Of a stretch of DNA of 64,000 bases, positions 41,407-51,018 are shown in pieces. The notes beneath the pieces are model-generated. The model did not search any database. It saw nothing but the letters and a program-made list of their open reading frames with translations, and was not told the origin of the DNA. A program made the translations under genes and the position numbers. Source of the stretch: a virus; the IMG/VR virus record IMGVR_UViG_3300034351_000048, positions 1 to 64,000 of that record. The stretch is one strand, 5' to 3'. Position 1 is the stretch's first letter, and each line of letters opens with the position of its first letter.

Positions 41407-42106
41407 TTCTATACAAAAAGCTATATATAAAACAATGGATAAACAATGTAAAATAATTGTAGGTACTATAACTGAAATCGACGAGGAAAATTATTCATGT
41501 ACTATTGAATCAGGGGAAAAAACATATCAAGGAGTTGAATTAGATACTATCCATTTAGAAGAAGAGAATAAGTTGTTTAGGAGTATTATAATAATACCTG
41601 AAATAAGCTCTTATTGTGTAGCTATATCATACAGAGACGATCAAATAAGTTTAATATCGGCTAAATTGATAGATAGGATTTTAATTGGTAATAAAGAAAA
41701 TGATTTTGTTTTCACTATAGATATAATAAACAATACTTTTGATTTACAAAGTGGGGAAGATATAAACATTAATATAACAGATAGTACTATAAATATTACA
41801 AATAAAAATTCAAGTGCGGTTTTAGAAAACGATAAAATAACTGTTAATTCTACAGCATTAGAACTAAATGGAAACGGTGAATCCGCACCTTTAGGGGATA
41901 CTATATCAAGTGCCTTAGCTTCTACTTTAGGATATATAAGTGACACTTTAGGATTTATTACATCACATACACATGTTGATCCTATAAGTGGATTATTGCC
42001 TATAAACCCTGCGGATATACCATTTATAACCGCAAAACAAGGAGAAGTTTCGGCGTTACAAGGACAAGAAAGCACGTGGAAAAGCACAAAAACGAAATTG
42101 GAGTAA
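41390..42106 (+). CDS. Baseplate spike protein (gpV-like)
   Basis: An N-terminal OB-like part (residues 1-95) is followed by a beta-repeat region with alternating polar strands (ININITDSTINITNKNS). The C-terminal HTHVDPISGLLPINPAD is a typical spike ending with HxH, which may bind iron at the tip. It sits between hub and wedge genes. The product would pierce the envelope during injection. Confidence 0.75.
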   Translation: MSQLVNSIQKAIYKTMDKQCKIIVGTITEIDEENYSCTIESGEKTYQGVELDTIHLEEENKLFRSIIIIPEISSYCVAISYRDDQISLISAKLIDRILIGNKENDFVFTIDIINNTFDLQSGEDININITDSTINITNKNSSAVLENDKITVNSTALELNGNGESAPLGDTISSALASTLGYISDTLGFITSHTHVDPISGLLPINPADIPFITAKQGEVSALQGQESTWKSTKTKLE

Positions 42107-42112
42107 TTTAAA

Positions 42113-42727
42113 ATGGCTACAAATTTACCATTAACGTTAAACGATCCTACATATTTATCACAACTTGGTGTTGCTTCTTATGACAATACAAGAATTTATG
42201 TTCCAACGGGTTATACTGATGAGTATATTAATCAAGAATTTTGGGAAAATAGAGTTGTAATTAATGGTAATATAATAAATTTTCCAATTTCTATTACAAA
42301 TATGACTGCTAAAAACAGAATATTTGAATACCCTGTAGAATCTGGATTAGGAAACGGGTTAGAATTTTCAGGTAGGGATCCTTATTCTTTTACTATAAAT
42401 ATTAAAATTCTTGATGATACTACGTATACATACGAAAGTTCTTTAAATCTGATATTAAATCTATTAAATACATCTGTTAATGAACAATTAACCATAGTGC
42501 ATCCTTTATTACTACAACATGGAATAAATCAATTTTATGTGTTAGGTTGGTCTAAAACAGATATAGATAGAACAAGTGAGATTAATATTAGTTGTAAAGA
42601 ATACAGAGATAATTTTGTAGAATTTTTAGGTTCGTTTATTTATGAAAATGATGAACAAGATATTAATAATAATTTAAATCCAACATTAATTGATGAGTTT
42701 ACAAATTATTTAGAATCTTTATCTTAA
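42113..42727 (+). CDS. Baseplate-region protein (204 aa)
   Basis: GGAG lies before the ATG. The product is beta-rich with NRVVINGNIINFPISITN and SGRDPYSFTINIKILDD, and has an acidic helical end. I recognise no family. Its position between spike and wedge genes suggests a baseplate component. Confidence 0.55.
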   Translation: MATNLPLTLNDPTYLSQLGVASYDNTRIYVPTGYTDEYINQEFWENRVVINGNIINFPISITNMTAKNRIFEYPVESGLGNGLEFSGRDPYSFTINIKILDDTTYTYESSLNLILNLLNTSVNEQLTIVHPLLLQHGINQFYVLGWSKTDIDRTSEINISCKEYRDNFVEFLGSFIYENDEQDINNNLNPTLIDEFTNYLESLS

Positions 42728-42736
42728 GGAGGAAAA

Positions 42737-43096
42737 ATGCTTGATTGGGATTTAGTTAAAGAAACGAGTGAAGAAACGGGAGTAATAGCAGGCGATATTA
42801 TTATAAATTCCAAAGGTGATATAAAAACTATAGGTGATTATACATCAGAATCTTATACAAATCTATTAACTGGAAATAATATTCTTAATGGGTTAATATG
42901 GGAAAGAACGGCTATTTTTAATTTATATAGAACTGATATAAGTGCGGCTATGACTTATATAGAAAGTTTATATGAAACAAATAATAAAATACAAAGTATA
43001 ATTGTTAGTTTAGATACGGATACAAATACTTTAATTATTACTTATACTACAAACAACGAATCAAATTTATTGGAGGTGCAGTTAAGTGGCATTTAG
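42737..43096 (+). CDS. Baseplate wedge protein (gp46/gpW-like)
   Basis: AAGGAGG precedes the ATG. The 119-residue protein has the size and layout of Mu gp46/XkdS or gpW/gp25 wedge proteins, with an N-terminal GDIIINSKGDIKTIGD segment and a C-terminal beta hairpin. It precedes and overlaps the baseplate J gene, as in other contractile phages. Confidence 0.65.
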   Translation: MLDWDLVKETSEETGVIAGDIIINSKGDIKTIGDYTSESYTNLLTGNNILNGLIWERTAIFNLYRTDISAAMTYIESLYETNNKIQSIIVSLDTDTNTLIITYTTNNESNLLEVQLSGI

Positions 43097-44201
43097 TAGA
43101 CCTACAATTGACGATATAAAAGCCGATTATATAGCGGCTGCGGTTTCTAATTTTCCAGAAGCAAGTGCTATACTTGATTGGAGTAATTTTTCTATTATAA
43201 GGGGGCATTCTCTTGCCTTTGTAGTAATGACAGATAAATTATATGAAAATTTAGAACAAGCAAGAAATGATATTTGGTATGATACAGCATCCGAGGATGC
43301 ATTAGAGCAACATTTGGAAGATAAAGGTTTAACAAGAGGTGTTGCAACAAAAGCAAGTGGAACCGTAAGAATAGGTAGTACAACTTTACCTACAAGTACC
43401 ATAACAATACCTGGACTTTTTCAGGTTTCTACAAGCGATGAAACGCCAATAGTCTTTGAAACTGATGAACAAGTAACAATAAGCCCGGCTACTCCTGTTG
43501 ATGGATTAGGATATTATACCGTTGAAGTCGATGTAACAGCTTTTCAAGCAGGCAGTGATGGGAATACAGTTCAGGGTGCTATAAATACAGTAGTTACAAG
43601 TTTAGCGGGTGTAAATATAGTGTATTCAACAACCGTAACAGGTGGTGGAACTGATGAAGAAAGTATCGCTTCCATGAGAGAAAGACTTAAAAACGTTATA
43701 ACTCCTGCACCACACACTAAAAGTTGGTATATAACTGAAGCAAGCAATTTTGCTTTTATAAAAGATGCTTATGTAGAATGTTCTTCAGAAGGCAATGGTC
43801 ATGTAAATATATTCTTAGCGGGGGTAGCTTCCTTATCTCCTGCTCAAATACAAGAAGTTGAAGATTATTTTAACGATCCTGAACAAAGCGAATGTGTTGC
43901 TAATGTAGTTACTGCAAGTGAAGTTATGGATGTTCCAATTAATATTACTATAAATGTTTATAGAACGGATACAAGTGTGGATGTAACCACTATACAAAAC
44001 GCAATAGATGGATTCTTTACTACTTTAGGTGTTAAAGAAGATTTTGTTTTGAGTGCATGTGCGGGTTATATAAGAGATAATGTAGATTATATTTACGATA
44101 TAACATTTACATTACCAACCGCAAATGTGGTTATAAATGCGGGGGAAGTAGCTACATTGAACACCTTAAATGTAAATCTTATTGATACTACAAATGATTA
44201 A
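43086..44201 (+). CDS. Baseplate J-like wedge protein
   Basis: The 371-residue protein has the baseplate J pattern: YENLEQARNDIWYDTASEDALEQHLEDKGL near the N-terminus, GTVRIGSTT, an immunoglobulin-like middle (VEVDVTAFQAGSDGNTVQGA), TGGGTDEESIASMRERL, and the GNGHVNIFLAG segment. The start is a GTG at 43086 inside the previous gene, with GGAGG upstream. It bridges the wedge to the tail fibre network. Confidence 0.9.
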   Translation: MAFSRPTIDDIKADYIAAAVSNFPEASAILDWSNFSIIRGHSLAFVVMTDKLYENLEQARNDIWYDTASEDALEQHLEDKGLTRGVATKASGTVRIGSTTLPTSTITIPGLFQVSTSDETPIVFETDEQVTISPATPVDGLGYYTVEVDVTAFQAGSDGNTVQGAINTVVTSLAGVNIVYSTTVTGGGTDEESIASMRERLKNVITPAPHTKSWYITEASNFAFIKDAYVECSSEGNGHVNIFLAGVASLSPAQIQEVEDYFNDPEQSECVANVVTASEVMDVPINITINVYRTDTSVDVTTIQNAIDGFFTTLGVKEDFVLSACAGYIRDNVDYIYDITFTLPTANVVINAGEVATLNTLNVNLIDTTND

Positions 44202-44212
44202 GGGGAAATTAG

Positions 44213-45586
44213 ATGTATAGTTTTAATTTAGATGATATAAAAAAAGATGAAAATTTTCCTAAAAATCTTAATGTGTTAGAATATGATTATTTAAATAATA
44301 CAAACTTAAATAAACCAAATTCTATTAAATTATTAGAAACGGATTATAATTTCAGTGATCCTGCAAATGACAATATTAATGATTATGTATATAACGCTAT
44401 TTTTATTACAACTGCAACCGGAACAGACTTAGATAATTTGGGTAGAAACTTAGGTATACCAAGAATTTCAGGCGAAAGTGATAATGATTACAGATTTAGG
44501 CTATTAGGTTTAACGGGATTATTTGATGGATATGCTTATGTTCAAAAAATATTGGATTATTTCACATATTTTGGAGAAACTGTAAATTTTTGGTATAAAT
44601 ATTTTTTTGTTAAAAGAAAAAGTATGTATGATAATGCCATGTGTTTTGATATTGACGCAGGATCTAATCTTGAGGATAATTTAGCAAATGGTATACCTCT
44701 TACAGTAGCTTCTTATCTTAATTATACAATAAGATTCGATTTAGACCCTAAGGTTACAACATTAGCAGGGGGTTCTACATACTCCCCTGTTTTAGATAGT
44801 GTTATAAGTGGATTAGTTTTAAATGATTATACAGGATTAGACTTTTTAACACAAGCTGAAATTGATGCGCATATCTTAGCTATAAGTAAGTTAGCAAAGA
44901 TATGCTCAAAATTTATTGTTACACCTACACAAGTTCATATACCAGATCATAATTGGAATTTACAAGAAACAAGTGGAACTGATGTTTTTGATACAGGTTT
45001 TGTTGGTAGAAATGGAACAAATACAAACGCTACTGTAAATAATGCGGGTGTGTCTACAAATCATAAAAGTTATTATTTCGGTGGAACAGCTTATCTTAAA
45101 CATGATACAATTCCATCTTATCATAATTTCTTTTATTCAATTTGGATAAATACTACAAATACAAGTGGAAATATAATTAATATTGTTGATACAAGTGGAA
45201 ACTTAGATTGGGAACTTAAATTAAATACTAATGTATTAAGATTAGTCGTAGATAGGTTTGAAGGTTCACCATTAACTTACGATGGAACAACTACAGTGAA
45301 TGATGGAAATTGGCATCATATTGTTATAAAGAGTGATAATGATAAATTTTATTTATATATAGATACAGTTGAAGAATTCACACAAGATAAAACATTAACA
45401 AATTTATCAAAATGGGCTTATACAAGTAAGGCTGTAGAAATATATCATGGTGTAAGTTATGAAGGTGCTTCTTTAAATAATTACATCAATAATACATATA
45501 TGGAAAATATTCAATTTATTACAAACCCGTTATCATTGGCTTATGTAGATTATTATTACAATAATGGTGATGGAAGATTATTATAA
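44213..45586 (+). CDS. Tail protein (gp48/gpI-like) fused to a LamG-type domain
   Basis: Residues about 1-180 match the wedge protein that follows J (gpI/gp48/XkdT neighbour), with ATGTDLDNLGRNLGIPRISG. Residues about 245-457 form a laminin-G or concanavalin-type domain (WNLQETSGTDVFD, SYYFGGTAYLKHD, FFYSIWINT, VNDGNWHHIVIKSDNDKF), which usually binds sugars. The fusion places a sugar-binding domain on the baseplate, possibly for receptor contact. Confidence 0.75.
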   Translation: MYSFNLDDIKKDENFPKNLNVLEYDYLNNTNLNKPNSIKLLETDYNFSDPANDNINDYVYNAIFITTATGTDLDNLGRNLGIPRISGESDNDYRFRLLGLTGLFDGYAYVQKILDYFTYFGETVNFWYKYFFVKRKSMYDNAMCFDIDAGSNLEDNLANGIPLTVASYLNYTIRFDLDPKVTTLAGGSTYSPVLDSVISGLVLNDYTGLDFLTQAEIDAHILAISKLAKICSKFIVTPTQVHIPDHNWNLQETSGTDVFDTGFVGRNGTNTNATVNNAGVSTNHKSYYFGGTAYLKHDTIPSYHNFFYSIWINTTNTSGNIINIVDTSGNLDWELKLNTNVLRLVVDRFEGSPLTYDGTTTVNDGNWHHIVIKSDNDKFYLYIDTVEEFTQDKTLTNLSKWAYTSKAVEIYHGVSYEGASLNNYINNTYMENIQFITNPLSLAYVDYYYNNGDGRLL

Positions 45587-45600
45587 AACGGAGGATATGA

Positions 45601-48243
45601 ATGAGTACAAGTTTAGATAAATATTCAAAATATAGAGATTCTTTAGGTGTTAAATTACCTATCAAACAATTTGTGGAAGATTTTGAATTAAACAGAGACA
45701 ACTTCTTAGATATGTCTCAAAATATACGTGAAGATTTAATAAATGATGGAATTTTAAGTGGATTATTAGGTTCAGGTGCAACTACTTCTCAATTCGACTT
45801 ATCAACTGGGTATTTTCAACAAACAAATATAAGAAGTGGATTAGAAACTATTTATAATTTAGATGTATCCTTATATGTGGATGATACTTATTATGTATAT
45901 ATCAATAATGCAGAAACTACATTAAATATATCTGTTCCACAAGATCCAGTATTAACATCACACCCTTACATACAAAATCAAGGAACTGTAACTGTAAGTT
46001 CTAATGACGCTTTATCTGGAATAAAGGTATGTAGTTTTATAACCGTAAGTGGTGTAATATCGAGTGTTGATAATAATACCTTTAGAGATATAGCCACAAT
46101 AAAAACTGTAACGGATGATACAAAAGTTGAATCAGATACACCTAATTCATATACATCGGGTGTGACAATTACTCAAGGCGTTCAAGCTGATTGGGGAATA
46201 AATGCGAGTAATATTTATAGTGATGTTATAGTAATAACTTATAAAACGGATTCTGATAATATAGTAACACAAAAAGTCTCTGGATTTGATTCAAGTTCAA
46301 GTGGGGATTTAAGACCTATAGCTACAAGAACTTCTACAAGTGGTTCAGCTTGGAGTAGTTGGTATATATCAGGTATAAGCACTACAAATTGGGAATTTTT
46401 ACACACAACTCAAGCGGGTAATGCTGATTTAGTAATGGCAAAAGATGGAAGTGGTGATTTAACATTTAAAAAATTAGAAAATGATAATTTCGATTACAAT
46501 AGAAATAGAACTGTATCTGTAACTGTCGCGGCTTACAATTCAACTGCAAAAGATAAAGCAACAGCTGACTATGTGTGTGATGGAACATCTGATGAGGTAG
46601 AAATAAACGCCGCGATTGTAGAAACCGGGGCTGCCAATGGGGGTATCGTAATGTTATTGCCCGGAACATATGCATTAGATGATACAATTGATATTACTTA
46701 TGACGATGTATATCTAAAAGGAAGTGGTAAGCAATCTACAGATATAAAAACAGTTGTTAGTGATACTTTCCATTCTATAGAAATTCAAGGTGCCTCGAAT
46801 ATAGTTGTTTCGGATTTAGCTATTACAAGAGCTGATTCTACTGGTTATGGTATACGTTGTGTTAATGCCATAGGAACTAATAGAATACAAGTAAATAATT
46901 GTCATATAGAAGGTGGGGCTTATAATGTAGCTATAGATTCAAATCAATTTTGTAATATTACAAATTGTGAATTAGAAGCGGATACTTCGGCTATTTTTGT
47001 AAATGACGGCGATAATATAGAAATTTCAAGTAATAATTTCACAAATACATCCACTCCTATTTCTATTAGTGTAGTAGGATTATCACCTTCTAAACTTAAA
47101 ATTTTAAACAACTATTCTGTATCAGATCAGTTTTTGACAATGACAGGTTGCGATGATAGTGTTATTTCAGGTAATACCCAAATTGCGGGAAATGATACGG
47201 CGATAGAATTAATCTCAAGCGATAACAATCATATTATTAATAACAATATATCTACTTCTACAACTTATGGTGCTATTGAAATAACAGGAACAAGTGAGGG
47301 TAATATTATTTCTGAAAATATTATAGAGAATAGAAGTTATGGTATTTTATTTAGTAATTCTACAGCGGGAAACAAATATTACAATAAAATCCAAAACAAT
47401 GTTTTCAATGATATGAATGGAACTATAATTACGCTTACATCTGAGTGCTTTAATACTGAAATAAACTCAAACAAGTTTATAGGTTCTAATGTTGCAGCGG
47501 CTGAACATGGTATATCCGCTACAAGTGATGATAATACAGTTATACAAAACAACCAATTTACAGAATTTGCAAGTGGGTTAAGTAGTGCTTTAATAGTATG
47601 TACTGGTAGCTCTGTTTTAAAAATACATAATAATACATTGATTGATAATTCTGCAAGTAACATACGATTAACAGGGTGTAGTAATACACAAGTTACATCT
47701 AACTATATTACGAGTGGAACTAATGGTATATATATAGAAAATGGTACTTATCATCAAATAAGTAATAATCATATTTTAAGTGTAGCAAATGAAGGTATAT
47801 TATGTACTAATACAGGTGGTGCGGGTGATGACAGTATAATAACAGGAAATATTATATATAATGCTTCCTCAGATGGGATAGGATTATCTGGAAATAATAT
47901 AACTATAACAGGAAATGGTATTACTCATTGTTCAGGATATGGGGTAAGGATATATACAAGTGGTAATTATTGCACTGTAACTGGAAATACCATTACAGAT
48001 AACGGTAATGCTGGGATTTATGTGGGTGATGGGGATTATAATACAGTAACAGGTAATAGTCTTTATAATAACACAACATATGAAATTTGGGTAAGAGGTA
48101 GTGGATTAAGAAATACAATCACAGGGAATAATTGTAGAGCGGGTATCATACAAATAGACGGCGATTATAACGCGATTGTTTCAAATATAGCTACTGTCAA
48201 CAATACAGGTACAGGTAATCAATTATCTACAAATATTGTATAA
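45601..48243 (+). CDS. Tailspike with right-handed beta-helix
   Basis: The N-terminal ~300 residues are an attachment and beta region. A pectate-lyase-type start follows (VAAYNSTAKDKATADYVCDG, then GGIVMLLPGTYALDDTIDI), and a long series of PbH1-type coils with repeated Asn ladders (ITNCELEADT, ISSNNFTNTS, ITGNTITDNGNAGIYVGDG). Such proteins are tailspikes, often with polysaccharide lyase or hydrolase activity, though catalytic residues cannot be assigned. AAACGGAGG precedes the ATG. It ends the adhesion part of the operon. Confidence 0.85.
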   Translation: MSTSLDKYSKYRDSLGVKLPIKQFVEDFELNRDNFLDMSQNIREDLINDGILSGLLGSGATTSQFDLSTGYFQQTNIRSGLETIYNLDVSLYVDDTYYVYINNAETTLNISVPQDPVLTSHPYIQNQGTVTVSSNDALSGIKVCSFITVSGVISSVDNNTFRDIATIKTVTDDTKVESDTPNSYTSGVTITQGVQADWGINASNIYSDVIVITYKTDSDNIVTQKVSGFDSSSSGDLRPIATRTSTSGSAWSSWYISGISTTNWEFLHTTQAGNADLVMAKDGSGDLTFKKLENDNFDYNRNRTVSVTVAAYNSTAKDKATADYVCDGTSDEVEINAAIVETGAANGGIVMLLPGTYALDDTIDITYDDVYLKGSGKQSTDIKTVVSDTFHSIEIQGASNIVVSDLAITRADSTGYGIRCVNAIGTNRIQVNNCHIEGGAYNVAIDSNQFCNITNCELEADTSAIFVNDGDNIEISSNNFTNTSTPISISVVGLSPSKLKILNNYSVSDQFLTMTGCDDSVISGNTQIAGNDTAIELISSDNNHIINNNISTSTTYGAIEITGTSEGNIISENIIENRSYGILFSNSTAGNKYYNKIQNNVFNDMNGTIITLTSECFNTEINSNKFIGSNVAAAEHGISATSDDNTVIQNNQFTEFASGLSSALIVCTGSSVLKIHNNTLIDNSASNIRLTGCSNTQVTSNYITSGTNGIYIENGTYHQISNNHILSVANEGILCTNTGGAGDDSIITGNIIYNASSDGIGLSGNNITITGNGITHCSGYGVRIYTSGNYCTVTGNTITDNGNAGIYVGDGDYNTVTGNSLYNNTTYEIWVRGSGLRNTITGNNCRAGIIQIDGDYNAIVSNIATVNNTGTGNQLSTNIV

Positions 48244-48266
48244 TGAATACAAATGGAGGTAAAATA

Positions 48267-48890
48267 ATGAAAAACTTTTTATTTAAACTATATTTGGTTT
48301 TTTCTTATATATATACATATATGATAATTCTATTTACAACAATAATATTTAATTTATATTATTTTATTAAATTTAAAAAAATGGGTGTATATAATAAGAA
48401 AAAAAATGATTTGTTATATATGATAAATCACGTTAAAAATATACAAGATATGTTTGATTTACAAAAAACTCTTATACCAAATTATTATAATGATCCCTTA
48501 TTTGGGGCATTAAATTGGTTTTCAACAACATTAATAACATATCTTAGAACTTTTTATTTAAATCTTGAAAAACATTCCAAAAATTGTTATGAATACGCAA
48601 GAATTATAAAAGATGTTATAGATAAAAGTGATTTAGGAGAAACTTATTTTAAAACAGAATTAGTAAGTTTACTTTCTTATAAACCTTTTATAAAATACAA
48701 TCATGTTATTACACTTGCGTATAGAAAAAGCTCTACAAATAAAACTGTTGTGGATGTTTTTTCACCTTACGATTTAATTGAAACTGTTTTAGAAGAAGAT
48801 TTAAAGAGTAAATTATATAAAATAATGGAAAAATATTTTGAAAAAGACAATGTAAAATATATTCCATATTATTTAAGAATATTGTTTTAG
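48267..48890 (+). CDS. Membrane-anchored transglutaminase/papain-like protein 1
   Basis: I chose the ATG at 48267 after GGAGG; 48243 has none. Residues about 10-36 are a hydrophobic anchor. Cys107 (SKNCYEYARI), His146 (YNHVITLAYR) and Asp163 (VVDVFSPYD) have the order and spacing of a transglutaminase-like Cys-His-Asp triad. The fold assignment is inferred from this pattern. It precedes two further anchored Cys/His proteins. Roles in cell-wall entry, lysis or host-protein cleavage are possible. Confidence 0.55.
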   Translation: MKNFLFKLYLVFSYIYTYMIILFTTIIFNLYYFIKFKKMGVYNKKKNDLLYMINHVKNIQDMFDLQKTLIPNYYNDPLFGALNWFSTTLITYLRTFYLNLEKHSKNCYEYARIIKDVIDKSDLGETYFKTELVSLLSYKPFIKYNHVITLAYRKSSTNKTVVDVFSPYDLIETVLEEDLKSKLYKIMEKYFEKDNVKYIPYYLRILF

Positions 48891-48905
48891 AATTTGGAGG
48901 AAACA

Positions 48906-49187
48906 ATGGATAAAGAAAATAAAAAAGTAAAAATATTTAATTTATTACTAGTACTTATAGGCATTTTATGTACAAGTTTAGCGATACTTGTTATATCCAC
49001 AGGTATATTCGGGTTAGACTTGGAAGCCAATACCTTAATAGAATTTGGGGATGAGATTAATAATAAAGACGAAAGCTTGAAACAAGATAGAACCTTTGAA
49101 AATGTAGAAGGGGATGATTATTTATATAAATTTGAGATAGATTCTAATAAGAACTCTCAATTCTTAAAAAATTACAACAAAAAATAA
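48906..49187 (+). CDS. Single-span membrane protein (93 aa)
   Basis: The ATG at 48906 follows GGAGG. Residues about 10-32 form one transmembrane helix, and the remainder is a charged domain likely outside the cytoplasm. It lies between two Cys/His peptidase-like genes. It may be a holin, spanin partner or anchor, but no motif decides. Confidence 0.6.
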   Translation: MDKENKKVKIFNLLLVLIGILCTSLAILVISTGIFGLDLEANTLIEFGDEINNKDESLKQDRTFENVEGDDYLYKFEIDSNKNSQFLKNYNKK

Positions 49188-49205
49188 TAAAAAGTTGGAG
49201 GAAAT

Positions 49206-50327
49206 ATGAAGAAGATAGATAAAAAATCTTTGATAACATCTATAATTTCTATTGTTTTACTTATCCTATCTTTAGTATTTAGTAATAAAGTAAAATTGAA
49301 AATGGAATTATCTGTTCTACATACAGAATCATCTATAGTTATAGAAAAAGATAATAAATTATATAAACCAATAGATGGGCTGAATGAAAAAGATGGAATA
49401 AATGACGTATTAGAAATAGAATTAGCATTAAACAATACAAAATTATATTATCCAAATGTTGTTAATAATAAAATAGAAGAAGATGATATAAAATTAATTG
49501 AAGAATTTAACGATTTTTATTTTATAGATAAAGAAGTAGATACAGAGGATATTTTAAAAGATGTAAATTTTTTGAATAGATTGTATGAATTAACCACAAA
49601 AATTATAAAAAGAAATGACACCAAATATTTGAATCAAAGGTTAAGTAGTGATCCTAAAATAGCTTATAATAGTTGTGTTCCTTATTCAGCAACAATTGGG
49701 TTGCAAACACTTGGTATTGATATAAATCCAGATGATTTAACACATTATTTCAAAGGGGAATTAAAAGAATATGCTTTACAATACCATAGCATTGTAGATT
49801 ATGCAGTTAGAAATTATGGAAACTGGATTGAAACTTATGTAAGAGATAGAAAACTATACCAAATATTTGGTGTTTTAAAATATGGCATAAATATCCACCC
49901 TAAAGTGATGAAATCAAAATATTATTTAAAATTTGGTTATAAGAATATAAACTGGATAGAAAACTATATAAACAAAAATAACACAGGGTTAGTTATAAGC
50001 ACATTTTTACCTTATTTAGTAGATAACAAATGGGAACCTGAGAATAAAACTAAATTTAAGGGGGGGCATGCTGTTTATTTAAGAGATATATTATCTTTAA
50101 ATATAAAGGAAAATGATTATACAAGTAAAGAAATTCTCGGTGTTATTTTACAAGATCCTTTCGGTAATCCTAATACTAATTATGATTTATTAGATGGACA
50201 TGGAGTATTATTAAGAATAGACAAGTTTCAAAAATGTGTAAAAACAGACTTAACCGATAATAGGAAATTCTATAGTAGTGATGATGAAATTCGGGTTTTA
50301 TATTGGGATTTAAAAACAAATTATTAA
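49206..50327 (+). CDS. Membrane-anchored C39-like peptidase candidate
   Basis: Residues about 8-26 are a hydrophobic anchor. Cys157 in NSCVPYSATIGLQTLG, His288 in KGGHAVYLRDI and Asp317 in LQDPFGNPN match the triad order and neighbourhood of C39-type peptidases (NxCxP/A, GGHA, DP). The 373-residue length includes about 130 residues before the domain. It is placed with two other Cys/His proteins and a spanin-like protein, which suggests envelope work. Substrate unknown. Confidence 0.65.
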   Translation: MKKIDKKSLITSIISIVLLILSLVFSNKVKLKMELSVLHTESSIVIEKDNKLYKPIDGLNEKDGINDVLEIELALNNTKLYYPNVVNNKIEEDDIKLIEEFNDFYFIDKEVDTEDILKDVNFLNRLYELTTKIIKRNDTKYLNQRLSSDPKIAYNSCVPYSATIGLQTLGIDINPDDLTHYFKGELKEYALQYHSIVDYAVRNYGNWIETYVRDRKLYQIFGVLKYGINIHPKVMKSKYYLKFGYKNINWIENYINKNNTGLVISTFLPYLVDNKWEPENKTKFKGGHAVYLRDILSLNIKENDYTSKEILGVILQDPFGNPNTNYDLLDGHGVLLRIDKFQKCVKTDLTDNRKFYSSDDEIRVLYWDLKTNY

Positions 50328-50337
50328 GGAGACAGTT

Positions 50338-51018
50338 ATGAGAAAGTTTATTATATATATATTAATTATATTTGCATTCATATTTTCCTCCATTTATGGA
50401 TGTGATAAGGGGTATAACCCTGATTTAGGCATACATGTAGATAAGAAATTAAGTTTTGAGTTAAACTCTATAGATTCTCAAAATCTTAAAAATAATATCT
50501 ATAGCCTCACAAAAGATTACTACAAAAAAGGTTATACTTCTTATCTATTTTTGGATAGGTATTATAATATACCAAAATTAAATGATGATAGTGAAAAAAA
50601 TGATTTGAAAGATATCTTGTTGGAATTTGACAATAATTTTAAATATAGAGATGGAACGTTTGATTGTGATAAGTTTTCACGAATATTTCAAGCTTTCTGC
50701 ATTCTGAGTAATAATGATGATATTATTAAGAATGAAAAGATGCTTTCAATTGGTATTTTAAATTTCTATTATACCAATTTACATAATGAAAAATCAGGGC
50801 ATAGTATTAATATTCTTGCTTACTTGAATGATAAAGATGAAATAGAAATAAGATTATTAGAACCTCAATTATTATCAACAAAATTTCTTAGATCATATGT
50901 AGACACATTTGAAGAAGATCAAAAGAAAAAAGATATAATTTTCCAATATGCTATTACTACAATAGATGATTATTTTGAAGATTTTAAAGATGTATATATA
51001 GGATTAATGTTATTTTGA
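50338..51018 (+). CDS. Lipoprotein, transglutaminase-like
   Basis: The N-terminus is a signal peptide with a lipobox-like SSIYGC, so Cys22 would be lipidated. Cys110 in FDCDKFSRIF, His155 in KSGHSINILAYLND and Glu175 in RLLEPQ fit the transglutaminase-like layout seen in phage and bacterial proteins with D-C-D and G-H. AAGGAG precedes the ATG. It is the third Cys/His protein in this row. Confidence 0.6.
   Translation: MRKFIIYILIIFAFIFSSIYGCDKGYNPDLGIHVDKKLSFELNSIDSQNLKNNIYSLTKDYYKKGYTSYLFLDRYYNIPKLNDDSEKNDLKDILLEFDNNFKYRDGTFDCDKFSRIFQAFCILSNNDDIIKNEKMLSIGILNFYYTNLHNEKSGHSINILAYLNDKDEIEIRLLEPQLLSTKFLRSYVDTFEEDQKKKDIIFQYAITTIDDYFEDFKDVYIGLMLF

Noticed and set aside
46466-46687. Minus-strand frames within the tailspike and other structural genes
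   Set aside because: They are shadows of strongly supported coding frames and have no binding sites.
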